A stretch of DNA of 64,000 nt from NCBI RefSeq assembly GCF_027568515.1, contig NZ_JANKZF010000003.1:1-64000 (forward strand), given 5' to 3'. The first letter of the stretch is position 1. Every line of letters begins with the position of its first letter. Positions 9,433 to 17,032 of the stretch are shown here, in pieces. A program made the translations under genes and the position numbers. Under the pieces are notes generated by a model that was not told the origin of the DNA, made no database searches, and was given only the letters and a program-made list of their open reading frames with translations. This DNA comes from Arthrobacter sp. HY1533. Its GTDB lineage: Bacteria; Actinomycetota; Actinomycetes; Actinomycetales; Micrococcaceae.

Positions 9433-10421
9433 GCCTGGGCCGCCGCGAGCAGTTTTTCGTTGTCATCACCACGTTCAACCGTGCTGACTACCTTGCCGAG
9501 CTGCTGTCCTCGGTTGCCGCCCTCGACCCCGCCCCGCACGGCGTGGTGGTGGTCAACAACGCCAGCACTGACGGCACCGCATCCGTCATAGAGGAGGCCC
9601 GGGCGCGCTTTGCGGCGCTTCCCGCGCCGATCCCCCTGGTCCACCACCTGCTCGCCGAGAACTCCGGCGGTGCCGGCGGCTTCTCCGCCGGCGTGGAGCG
9701 TGCCCTGGCCGAGGGTGCGCAGTGGATGTGGCTGATGGACGACGACGTCACTGCCGTTCCCGGGGCCATCGGCGCCTTTGGCCCGTGGATGGAGCGCTAC
9801 GACGCCCTGGTGGGGCGCCGCTACGACGCCGCCGGCGAGCCCTTCTATTGGCAGAACAACTTCAGCTCCTTCCTTGGCTTCCCCCTGCCCGTGCGCGGGG
9901 ACGTTTTCAAGGACTCCAATGAATTCGCCACCAACGCCGGCTGCTTTGAGGGCATGCTGCTGCACCGCGACGCCGTTGCCGAGGTTGGGCTGCCCGACCC
10001 GCGCTTCTTCCTGACCTGGGACGACACCGTGTACGGCTGGCTCATCTCGCTGCGCCGCCCCGTGGTTTACGTCAATGAGTTTGTGCTGCACAAGGCGCGC
10101 GCCCAGCGCAGCATCGACCTGGGCATCCGCCACCTCAATGACTCCTCGGACCTTGGCCGCTACTACGTCATGCGCAACCGCGGCCTTGTGGCACAGTACC
10201 TGCGCGCCAACGGCCGCTTCAACCGCGTTGGTTTTGCCCTCGGCACGGTCTTGACCGCGGCCAAGGAAGTGCTGCGCCTGCTGGCCGTGGAGAAGTCACC
10301 CAAGGGCGCCGGCCGGCTGCTGGCGGGCTGGCGGGAATCCCGGCGCATCATGGCCGCCACGGACTTTGAGCCCATGCCGGCCCTGGACCTGGCCCCCGGC
10401 CGGGACGGCGGCGCGGCATGA
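9429..10421 (+). CDS. GT2 glycosyltransferase (GlfT1-like), second of pair
   Basis: The product (330 aa) resembles its upstream neighbour in layout: FVVITTFNRADYL, then NSGGAGGFSAGVERAL and WLMDDDV near residue 102. The chosen TTG start overlaps the stop of the previous gene (TTGA), which implies re-initiation by the same ribosomes. The C-terminus overlaps the next gene by ATGA. Two adjacent GlfT1-like enzymes suggest consecutive steps in the same polysaccharide or an initiator/extender pair. The function is inferred from the family. Confidence 0.87.
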   Translation: MSLGRREQFFVVITTFNRADYLAELLSSVAALDPAPHGVVVVNNASTDGTASVIEEARARFAALPAPIPLVHHLLAENSGGAGGFSAGVERALAEGAQWMWLMDDDVTAVPGAIGAFGPWMERYDALVGRRYDAAGEPFYWQNNFSSFLGFPLPVRGDVFKDSNEFATNAGCFEGMLLHRDAVAEVGLPDPRFFLTWDDTVYGWLISLRRPVVYVNEFVLHKARAQRSIDLGIRHLNDSSDLGRYYVMRNRGLVAQYLRANGRFNRVGFALGTVLTAAKEVLRLLAVEKSPKGAGRLLAGWRESRRIMAATDFEPMPALDLAPGRDGGAA

Positions 10422-11389
10422 GCGGCGAAACGCCTGGCCTGAGGTGGGCCGTGGTTGGCGCCTCCGGCTTTGTGGGCAGCGCCGTGGTTGCGGAGCTGCG
10501 CGGCCGCGGCCTGGACGTCCTTGAGGTCACGGCACCGCGGCTCGAGAGCAGCGCCACGGCTGCCGCGGACGTGGTGGCCGAGGCCGCCGGCGCGAATGCC
10601 GGCGCAGCCGCCGCTGCGGCCGCCTTGCTCGAGACGTTCCGCGGTGTGGACGTTGTGGTCAACGCCGCGGGCCTGGCCACGCCCGGCGGCGGCGAATCGC
10701 CGGGGCAGACGGGGGCCAATGCGCTCCTGCCGGCAGTCATTGCCACCGCGGCGCGGGACGCCGGCGCCCGGCGCCTGGTGCACCTGAGCAGCGCCTCCGT
10801 CCAGGGGCAGTTGCGCACCATCGACGCCTCAAGCCGCCGCGAGCCGTTTTCCGCCTACTCACGGTCCAAGGCCCTCGGGGAGGAAGCCCTGGAGCTGCTT
10901 GCGGCCGGGCCGCTGGGCATCACCACCATCCGCGCCACCTCCGTGCAGGGTCCCAGCCGCCCCACCACGCTGTCGCTGGCCAAGATTGCCCGCTCGCCGC
11001 TGGCCAGCGTGGCAGCCCCCGGCACAGCCCCCACACCCGTGAGCTCCATCGACGCGCTGGCCTGGTTTGTCGCCGAGGTGGGCAGGCACCCAGGCGGGGT
11101 TCCCGCCGTCGTGCTCCAGCCATGGGAGGGGCTCTCCGTCCGCGAGGTCCTCGCGGCGGCTGGCGGCCGCTCCCCCATCACCCTGCCCGCGTGGCTGTGC
11201 CGCGCCGTGCTTGCCGCGGGCTACGCGGTGTCGGGCGCGCTGCTGGGCGAGAGGCTGCACGGTCCGCTGCGGCGCGTGGAGCTCATGTGGTTTGGCCAGG
11301 AACAAGTTCCTGGCTGGGCCGAGGCGGAGGGCCTGGTGCCGGTTCCGGCCGTGGCCCGCGTCCTGGAGCAGGCCCGCACCGCCGCTTAG
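10418..11389 (+). CDS. NAD(P)-dependent epimerase/dehydratase (extended SDR)
   Basis: The product (323 aa) has the N-terminal Rossmann motif VVGASGFVGSAV and the active-site YSRSKALGEE (YxxxK), preceded by HLSSASVQG supplying the serine. It belongs to the NAD-dependent epimerase/dehydratase family and probably modifies a nucleotide sugar for the two glycosyltransferases it overlaps (ATGA). Its stop codon overlaps the stop of the converging alcohol dehydrogenase gene (TTAG). An Ala-rich stretch near residues 45-70 is unusual for the family. Confidence 0.85.
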   Translation: MSGETPGLRWAVVGASGFVGSAVVAELRGRGLDVLEVTAPRLESSATAAADVVAEAAGANAGAAAAAAALLETFRGVDVVVNAAGLATPGGGESPGQTGANALLPAVIATAARDAGARRLVHLSSASVQGQLRTIDASSRREPFSAYSRSKALGEEALELLAAGPLGITTIRATSVQGPSRPTTLSLAKIARSPLASVAAPGTAPTPVSSIDALAWFVAEVGRHPGGVPAVVLQPWEGLSVREVLAAAGGRSPITLPAWLCRAVLAAGYAVSGALLGERLHGPLRRVELMWFGQEQVPGWAEAEGLVPVPAVARVLEQARTAA

Positions 11390-12435
11390 GCCTGGAGGCG
11401 GACCTTCAGGGCACTGCGGCTGTCCATGGCCCGGTAGCCGTCTGCCGCGTCCTCCAGGCTGATGGTTTGGTCGAACACCTTGCCGGGGTTGATGCTGCCG
11501 CTGAGCACCTCGGGCAGGAATTCCTCGATGTAGGCGCGCACGGGTGCCGGCCCGCCGGTCAGCGTGATGTTGTGGCCGAACAGGCTGCCGAATCCCACGG
11601 GTGCCTCCTCATATTGCGGCACACCCACGCGCGAGATCGTGCCGCCAGGGCGCACCACGCCAACGGCCTGCGTATAGGCCTCCATGTAGCCCACGGCCTC
11701 CAGGACAGTGTGGGTGCCCTGGCCGCCGGTGAGTTCACGGACCCTTTCAATTCCCTCCGCGCCGCGCTCGGCCACCACATCGGTGGCGCCGAACTCACGG
11801 CCCAGGTCCGTGCGGTCCCCGTGGCGGCCCATCAGGATGATCTGCTCCGCGCCCAGCCGCCTGGCGCTGAGCACGGCCATGAGGCCCACGGCGCCGTCGC
11901 CAATCACCGTGACTGTTGTTCGGGCGTTGACCCCGGCGCTGCGGGCGGCGTGGTGGCCCGTGCCCAGCACATCGGAGAGGGTCAGCAGGGACGGCAGCAG
12001 GGCGTCGTCAGCGCCCGACGGCGTGTAGCCGGGCACCTTGACGAGGGTTCCGTCGGCGAGGGGCACCCGCACGGCCTCCGCCTGGCCGCCGGCAACATCC
12101 CCCGAATTCCAGAAGCCGCCGTTGCTGCAGGAGGTTTGCAGACCCTCGCGGCAGAAGTCGCAATTCCCGCAGGACCACGCGAAAGGGGCAATGACAAAGT
12201 CACCCTTGGCCAAGGTCCGCACTGCAGCGCCAATCTCCTCAACGATGCCAATGAATTCATGCCCCATGGAGGATCCCGTGCCGCCAGCAGGGCTGTGGTG
12301 GTAGGGGTGCAGGTCGCTGCCGCAGATACAGGAGTTCACCACCCTCACAATGGCGTCCGTTGGGTTCAACAGCACGGGGTCGGCAGTGGTTTCCACCCGG
12401 ACGTCGCCGGCTCCGTACATAAATGTGGCTCGCAT
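11386..12435 (-). CDS. Zinc-dependent alcohol dehydrogenase family protein
   Basis: The MDR-type dehydrogenase (349 aa) has the catalytic zinc site CGSDLHPYHH plus GHEFIG, the structural zinc cysteines CGNCDFCREGLQTSC, and the nucleotide-binding motif GDGAVGLMAVLSARRLGA. The start at 12435 has AAGGAAG about 8 nt upstream and fits the family's length. It is divergent from an XRE regulator that is the likely controller; an inverted repeat lies between them. The substrate is unknown. Confidence 0.9.
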   Translation of the reverse strand: MRATFMYGAGDVRVETTADPVLLNPTDAIVRVVNSCICGSDLHPYHHSPAGGTGSSMGHEFIGIVEEIGAAVRTLAKGDFVIAPFAWSCGNCDFCREGLQTSCSNGGFWNSGDVAGGQAEAVRVPLADGTLVKVPGYTPSGADDALLPSLLTLSDVLGTGHHAARSAGVNARTTVTVIGDGAVGLMAVLSARRLGAEQIILMGRHGDRTDLGREFGATDVVAERGAEGIERVRELTGGQGTHTVLEAVGYMEAYTQAVGVVRPGGTISRVGVPQYEEAPVGFGSLFGHNITLTGGPAPVRAYIEEFLPEVLSGSINPGKVFDQTISLEDAADGYRAMDSRSALKVRLQA

Positions 12436-12518
12436 GGCACTTCTTCCTTGACGCTGGTGCCGGCGCATTCCGCCGGCCTGCCCCCAGTCAAGCTTCTTTT
12501 GCAGCTGTGTGGGAGTGC

Positions 12519-12540
12519 CTGCCATTGCAGGTAATGGCAG
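12519..12540. promoter_or_regulatory. Inverted repeat between ADH and XRE regulator (candidate operator)
   Basis: CTGCCATT and AATGGCAG form perfect 8-bp arms around a 6-nt spacer, placed between the divergent dehydrogenase and regulator genes and about 28 nt upstream of the regulator -10 box. A role as binding site of the XRE regulator is inferred from position. Confidence 0.4.
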
Positions 12541-12567
12541 TGCCTCCCTGCGCCGATCGGCCCGGCG

Positions 12568-12573
12568 TACTGT
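12568..12573 (+). promoter_or_regulatory. -10 box for leaderless XRE regulator mRNA
   Basis: TACTGT ends 7 nt before the ATG at 12581 and no Shine-Dalgarno sequence is present, so transcription probably starts at or next to the A of the start codon. Confidence 0.45.
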
Positions 12574-12580
12574 TGAAACC

Positions 12581-13468
12581 ATGGACCACAAAACTGAGAT
12601 TCGGGAGTTTCTGACCAGCCGGCGCGCCCGGCTCACACCCGATCAAGCCGGACTGCCTGCCTATGGCGGCAACCGCCGGGTCAAGGGGCTGCGCCGGGAG
12701 GAAGTGTCCCTGTTGGCCGGGGTCAGCATCGACTACTACGTGCGCATGGAGCGCGGCAACCTTGCAGGGGTCTCCGAGAGTGTGCTTGAGGCCGTGGCCC
12801 GCGCACTCCAGCTCGACGAGGCGGAGCACGGACACTTGTTTGCCCTGGCGCAGAAATCCTCGGGCAAGGCCCCGGCCCGGCGCCGGCCTGCACCGCTGAA
12901 GGTGCGCGCCAACCTGCAGGAGATCCTGGACGCCATGCCCGGCATACCCGCCTGGATCCGCAACGCCCGGCACGACTTCCTGGCCGGCAATGAGATGGCA
13001 CGGGCCTTGTACTCCCCCCTCCTCGCCTCGCCGGGCCAGCCGCCCAACACGGCGCGCTTTGTCTACCTTGACCCGGACTCCAAGACGTTCTTCGGCGACT
13101 GGGACAGGGCCGCCGACGACCTCGCCGCCATGCTGCGCCAGGAAGCCGGGCGCAATCCCCAAGACAAGGCCCTGGCAGAGCTGGCGGGCGAGTTGTCCAC
13201 GCGCAGCGAGGACTTCCGCCGTCGTTGGGCCGCACACAATGTGCGCTTCCACCGCACGGGGGCCAAGAAGCTGCACCACCCCGTGGTGGGCGACCTTGAG
13301 CTGAACTTTGAGGCCATGGAATTCCCCTCCGACCCGGGCCTGACGCTCATTGTCTACACCGCAGCCGCCGGCAGCCCGTCGGCGGATGCCCTGAAGCTGC
13401 TGGGCAGCTGGGCCAGCACACAGGCCGCCGCTGCCGCGCCGGCGCACCAGAACTCACCCACGGAATAG
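12581..13468 (+). CDS. XRE-family transcriptional regulator with MmyB-like ligand-binding domain
   Basis: The product has 295 aa. A helix-turn-helix lies in residues 30-65 (RREEVSLLAGVSIDYYVRME), and the C-terminal half (about 100-285) matches the MmyB-like (MLTR) ligand-binding domain, with a typical tail ending LKLLGSWA. Such proteins usually control the divergent neighbour gene, here a zinc dehydrogenase. The cupin gene follows 10 nt later and is probably co-transcribed. The ligand is unknown. Confidence 0.9.
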   Translation: MDHKTEIREFLTSRRARLTPDQAGLPAYGGNRRVKGLRREEVSLLAGVSIDYYVRMERGNLAGVSESVLEAVARALQLDEAEHGHLFALAQKSSGKAPARRRPAPLKVRANLQEILDAMPGIPAWIRNARHDFLAGNEMARALYSPLLASPGQPPNTARFVYLDPDSKTFFGDWDRAADDLAAMLRQEAGRNPQDKALAELAGELSTRSEDFRRRWAAHNVRFHRTGAKKLHHPVVGDLELNFEAMEFPSDPGLTLIVYTAAAGSPSADALKLLGSWASTQAAAAAPAHQNSPTE

Positions 13469-13478
13469 GAGGAAACAC

Positions 13479-13880
13479 ATGAAGCGAGTGCCCAAGACGC
13501 CCACCACCAAGGGACCGGCGCAGATGTTTACAGGCGACGTCCACTTCGACGTCATTGCTGCCGGCGAGGCCCCCTCGCGGCTGCGCGTGAACACCGTCCG
13601 GTTCGCACCCGGCGCACACACCGCCTGGCACCGGCACGCCAACGGCCAGACCCTCCACGTCACCGACGGCGTGGGCTATGTCCAGGCCCGGGGCGGCGAG
13701 CTCATCACGATGCACCCGGGCGACACCGTGCACACTCCCCCTGGCGAGTGGCACTGGCACGGCGCAAGCCCCACCGACTTCATGGTCCACCTGGCCATGT
13801 GGGAATCCCTCGCCGAGGGCCAGGACGGCCCCGAAACGGAGTGGGGCGAGCACCTGGCCGAGGGTGAATACCCCGTTTAA
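13479..13880 (+). CDS. Small cupin protein, manganese hydroxynitrile-lyase-like
   Basis: The single-domain cupin (133 aa) follows a strong ribosome site (AGGAGGAAACAC). The metal-binding set is HRHxxxQ, giving His51, His53 and Gln57, plus His92 in EWHWH. By recall, this spacing is the same as in the cupin hydroxynitrile lyase of Granulicella tundricola (His53, His55, Gln59, His94). It could catalyse cyanohydrin cleavage or a related small-molecule reaction. Pairing with an alcohol dehydrogenase and a ligand-sensing regulator hints at an aldehyde or alcohol detoxification group; this is inference. Confidence 0.85.
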   Translation: MKRVPKTPTTKGPAQMFTGDVHFDVIAAGEAPSRLRVNTVRFAPGAHTAWHRHANGQTLHVTDGVGYVQARGGELITMHPGDTVHTPPGEWHWHGASPTDFMVHLAMWESLAEGQDGPETEWGEHLAEGEYPV

Positions 13881-13881
13881 C

Positions 13882-13947
13882 CACCGTGAACACGCACTTG
13901 TGGCCCCGAAATCATGATTTCGGGGCCACAAGTGCGTGTTCACGGTG
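13882..13947. repeat. 66-bp perfect palindrome
   Basis: The two 33-nt arms are exactly complementary with no loop; the arm begins CACCGTGAACACGCACTTG and the centre is ATCATGAT. It fills the gap between the cupin stop and the tsaC stop, so it could end transcription from both sides, though no T-run follows. Its perfection and length suggest a mobile or REP-like repeat rather than an ordinary terminator. Confidence 0.9.
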
Positions 13948-13960
13948 CTTCCACGGGGAG

Positions 13961-14830
13961 CTAGGGCTTGGCGTCGCCTTCGGCCGGCTCGGCGTCTTCC
14001 ACTGTGTCTTCCGCAGGCTCAGCGACGGCTGCAGGCTCAGCGTCAGCATTGCTTTCGGCGATTTCAGCATCCGACTTGACCAAGTCAATCGCCGGTTCCG
14101 CTTCGTCTTCGGCCGGGGCATCCTTGACCAGGTTGGCCGGCTCCCACAGCTCGGGCTCGGCGTCGCCGCCCAGGGCGCTGGGGACAATGCGCTTGATTTC
14201 CTCCAGGCTGATGGCGCCCTCGCGGACCACACGCAGGCGCAGGCCCGTGGCGTCAACAATCGTGGACGGAGTGGGGTCGGTGCCCTCCAGCGGGCGGAAG
14301 CCGCCCTCCAGGTACACCTCCACCGATTCGGCCAGCTGTGAGCGTGCCTCGGAGGCCGTCTGGGCGGCGGGCTGCCCCGTGCGGTTGGCACTGGAGACGG
14401 CCAGCGGGCCCGTGATGGTGAGCAGGTCAAGTGCCAGCTGGTCGTCGGGGACGCGCAGTGCCACGGTGCCCTTGGTCTCCCCCAGGTCCCAGGTCAGGGT
14501 GGGCTGGGAGTGGAAGATCAAGGTGAGCGGGCCCGGCCAGTACTTCTCGGCAAGCTTGCGGGCATCGTCGGGAATGTCCACGGCGAGGCCCTCCATGGTG
14601 CCGATCCGCGGGATCAGCACGGGCGGGGGCATGTTGCGGCCGCGGCCCTTGGCAGCCAGCAGCGTGGCCACGGCCTGCGGGGAGAAAGCGTCGGCGGCAA
14701 TGCCGTAGACGGTGTCCGTTGGCATGACAATGACCTGCCTGCCGGCGATGGCCTTCTGCGCGTGGGCCAGGCCCTCGGCGCGCTGCTCATCATTGGTGCA
14801 GTTATAGGAAGTGGTACTCACGTCAACCAT
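13961..14830 (-). CDS. tsaC: L-threonylcarbamoyladenylate synthase (Sua5/YrdC family)
   Basis: The enzyme (289 aa) makes threonylcarbamoyl-AMP from threonine, bicarbonate and ATP for the t6A37 modification of ANN-decoding tRNAs. The YrdC core covers about residues 18-215, with VMPTDTVYGIAADAF, KGRGRNMPPP and SSANRTGQPA. After it comes a roughly 55-aa acidic, low-complexity tail rich in Ala, Glu, Asp and Pro that is not part of the catalytic fold. The ATG at 14830 is used; an in-frame GTG at 14821 is an alternative. It lies after prmC in the conserved rho-prfA-prmC block. Confidence 0.93.
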   Translation of the reverse strand: MVDVSTTSYNCTNDEQRAEGLAHAQKAIAGRQVIVMPTDTVYGIAADAFSPQAVATLLAAKGRGRNMPPPVLIPRIGTMEGLAVDIPDDARKLAEKYWPGPLTLIFHSQPTLTWDLGETKGTVALRVPDDQLALDLLTITGPLAVSSANRTGQPAAQTASEARSQLAESVEVYLEGGFRPLEGTDPTPSTIVDATGLRLRVVREGAISLEEIKRIVPSALGGDAEPELWEPANLVKDAPAEDEAEPAIDLVKSDAEIAESNADAEPAAVAEPAEDTVEDAEPAEGDAKP

Positions 14831-14905
14831 TCTTTCATCACGGCGCCCCCTGAGTGGAACGCCAGCCGACTTTCACAGTGATTCACCGCAACAATTCCGT
14901 GGACC

Positions 14906-15832
14906 CTAGAGCCGGATGCCGCTGGTGGCCCGGTCCCGGCCCGTCAGGTCAACATGGCCCCGGACATCGCGCCAGTTCCCGGAGGCCTGCATCATGGCCA
15001 CCATTTGCTCGGCCTGCACCTCGGCGTGCTCCATGACAAAGAAGCCGCCGGAATGAAGCAGCCGTGCGGCCGTTGCGGCAGCCGCCGTGGGCAGCTCCAT
15101 GCCGTCAGCTCCCCCGCCGTACAGTGCCATGTGCGGATCGTGGAGCCGAACTTCCAAGTCTCGCGGAATGGCCGCAGCAGGAATGTACGGCGGGTTGGAG
15201 ACCACCACGTCCACGCTCCCATCCAGCTCTGCGAAGGCGTCGCGGAGGTCGCCCTGCACCAGGGTGGCCCCGGTGCCGGCAAGGTTCCGCTCTGCCCACG
15301 GGTAGGCGTCATCGCTTAGTTCCACGGCGTACACCCGTGTTCCGGCCGATTCCGTGGCCAGCGAACCGGCAATGGCGCCGGAGCCCGTGCCCAGGTCCAC
15401 GGCCAGCAGTTCAGCCGCATCACCGCGTTCCTGGCGCAAGCGGGTTAATTCATCCAGTGCCAGCTGGACAACCGATTCCGTCTCGGGTCTGGGCACAAAA
15501 ACACCCTTGCCCACGGCCAGCTCAAGGTGGCGGAAGTAGGCCACGCCCGTGATGTGCTGCAGGGGTTCCCGCGCGGCACGGCGCGCCACCAGGGCGTCGT
15601 AGCCGGCGGGTGCCACAGCTGTGCCAAATAGCATGGCGGCCAGTTCCCCGCGGCTCACACCGAGCAGATGCGCCGCCAACAGCTGCGCATCCACCGCCGG
15701 TGAGGGCACGCCGGCGGCGGCAAGGGCCGCCGTCGCTCCCGCAACGGCATCGGCCAGGCTGGGGCCACGCTCGCCAGGTTCCGGGGAAATCGCGCCAGCG
15801 ATTTCCCCGGCCGGCGAGTGGGGACTAGTCAC
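14906..15832 (-). CDS. prmC: Peptide chain release factor N5-glutamine methyltransferase
   Basis: The product (308 aa) methylates the GGQ glutamine of release factors RF1 and RF2. The class I methyltransferase motif [15 protein letters not shown] and the catalytic [10 protein letters not shown] (near residue 211) are clear, and the N-terminal helical domain ([23 protein letters not shown]) is complete. The start is a GTG at 15832 that overlaps the prfA stop by 8 nt (GTGACTAG), coupling enzyme and substrate. The first 20 codons contain a perfect 13-bp hairpin (15781-15810). Confidence 0.92.
   Translation of the reverse strand: MTSPHSPAGEIAGAISPEPGERGPSLADAVAGATAALAAAGVPSPAVDAQLLAAHLLGVSRGELAAMLFGTAVAPAGYDALVARRAAREPLQHITGVAYFRHLELAVGKGVFVPRPETESVVQLALDELTRLRQERGDAAELLAVDLGTGSGAIAGSLATESAGTRVYAVELSDDAYPWAERNLAGTGATLVQGDLRDAFAELDGSVDVVVSNPPYIPAAAIPRDLEVRLHDPHMALYGGGADGMELPTAAAATAARLLHSGGFFVMEHAEVQAEQMVAMMQASGNWRDVRGHVDLTGRDRATSGIRL
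15781..15810 (-). repeat. 13-bp perfect stem-loop within the first codons of prmC
   Basis: CCGGGGAAATCGC and its complement GCGATTTCCCCGG flank a 4-nt loop (15794-15797), entirely inside codons 8-18 of prmC. It would form a very stable hairpin in the mRNA just after the ribosome leaves the prfA stop. A role in limiting prmC translation or transcription is inferred. Confidence 0.8.
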
Positions 15833-16898
15833 CCAGGGCGTCCAATCGGGCCTGTTCGTCCATCTCAATGGCCGACTGCACCACGGGTTCCAGGTCGCCG
15901 TTCATGACGGCGTCCAGGTTGTAGGCCTTGTAGCCGGTGCGGTGGTCCGCGATCCGGTTTTCCGGGTAGTTGTAGGTGCGGATGCGCTCGGAGCGGTCCA
16001 TGGTGCGGATCTGGGACTTGCGCACGGCGGAGTTTTCCGCGTCCACAATGGCCTGCTGGTGGGCCAGGATGCGGGCACGCAGCACGCGCATGCCGGCTTC
16101 ACGGTTCTGCAGCTGCGACTTCTCGTTCTGCATGGCCACCACAATGCCCGTGGGAAGGTGGGTGATGCGCACGGCGGAGTCGGTAGTATTGACCGACTGG
16201 CCGCCGGGGCCCGAGGAACGGTACACGTCGATCTTGAGGTCGTTCTGGTTGATGTCCACTTCCTCGGGCTCATCAACTTCCGGCAGCACCAGCACACCGG
16301 CGGCCGAGGTGTGGATGCGCCCCTGGCTTTCAGTGGCAGGAACACGCTGCACGCGGTGCACGCCGCCTTCGAACTTCAGGCGGGCAAACACGCCCTCGGC
16401 GGGGTCGTTGGAACGGCCCTTCACGGCAATGGAAATGTCCTTGTAGCCGCCCAGGTCGGACTCGGTGGCGGAGATGATTTCCGTCTTCCAGCCGCGCTGG
16501 TCAGCATAGCGGGTGTACATGCGCACCAGGTCGGCAGCGAACAGGGCTGCCTCGTCGCCGCCTTCTCCGGCCTTGACCTCAAGGATCACATCGCGTGCGT
16601 CATCGGGGTCGCGCGGGATGAGCAGGCGGCGCAGCTTCTCCTGGGCGGCGGCAAGCGCCTCCTCCAGGACGGGGACCTCGGCGGCAAATTCTGCATCCTC
16701 GGCAGCCATCTCGCGGGCGGCCTCCAGATCGTCGCTGATGGACTCAACCTGGTGGTAGCCCTCAACCACGTTGCTCAGTTCCGCATACCGGCGGCCCAGC
16801 TTGCGGGCCAGCGCCTGGTCGGCGTGCACTTCGGGCTCGCTCAGGCGCATCTGCAGCTCGGCGTGCTCATCAAGCAGACCGTGGATGGATTCAAACAT
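15825..16898 (-). CDS. prfA: Peptide chain release factor 1
   Basis: RF1 (357 aa) ends translation at UAA and UAG. The catalytic GGQ motif is in [15 protein letters not shown] near residue 231, and the codon-recognition PxT motif is PAT in [12 protein letters not shown] near residue 190. The start at 16898 ([12 protein letters not shown]) is chosen for its ribosome site AGAGAGG 7 nt upstream; the frame is open to 16925. It follows rho after a strong hairpin and overlaps prmC. Confidence 0.97.
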   Translation of the reverse strand: MFESIHGLLDEHAELQMRLSEPEVHADQALARKLGRRYAELSNVVEGYHQVESISDDLEAAREMAAEDAEFAAEVPVLEEALAAAQEKLRRLLIPRDPDDARDVILEVKAGEGGDEAALFAADLVRMYTRYADQRGWKTEIISATESDLGGYKDISIAVKGRSNDPAEGVFARLKFEGGVHRVQRVPATESQGRIHTSAAGVLVLPEVDEPEEVDINQNDLKIDVYRSSGPGGQSVNTTDSAVRITHLPTGIVVAMQNEKSQLQNREAGMRVLRARILAHQQAIVDAENSAVRKSQIRTMDRSERIRTYNYPENRIADHRTGYKAYNLDAVMNGDLEPVVQSAIEMDEQARLDALGD

Positions 16899-16987
16899 TT
16901 CAAAACCTCTCTCGACGTACGTCAAGTCTAATTACAATTGGCCCGGCGGCGGCTCCGGCGGCGGGCCGGCCGCCGGACAACGCGAAA

Positions 16988-17021
16988 GGGCGGGTCCGCA
17001 CACGAATGTGCGGTCCCGCCC
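16988..17021 (-). terminator. Hairpin with UUCG loop after rho
   Basis: In the minus-strand RNA, two 15-nt arms pair with one internal mismatch and close on a UUCG tetraloop, 11 nt after the rho stop. Only UUU follows, so termination may be partial and prfA could still be reached. It is the only structure in the 134-nt rho-prfA gap, where rpmE sits in mycobacteria. Confidence 0.7.
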
Positions 17022-17032
17022 CAATTGCAGCG

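Noticed and set aside
15621-16931. Long open frame on the plus strand opposite prfA
   Set aside because: Codon pattern and product quality belong to prfA on the minus strand; the plus-strand peptide is low-complexity Val/Gly/His-rich with no family resemblance, typical of antisense frames in high-GC DNA.
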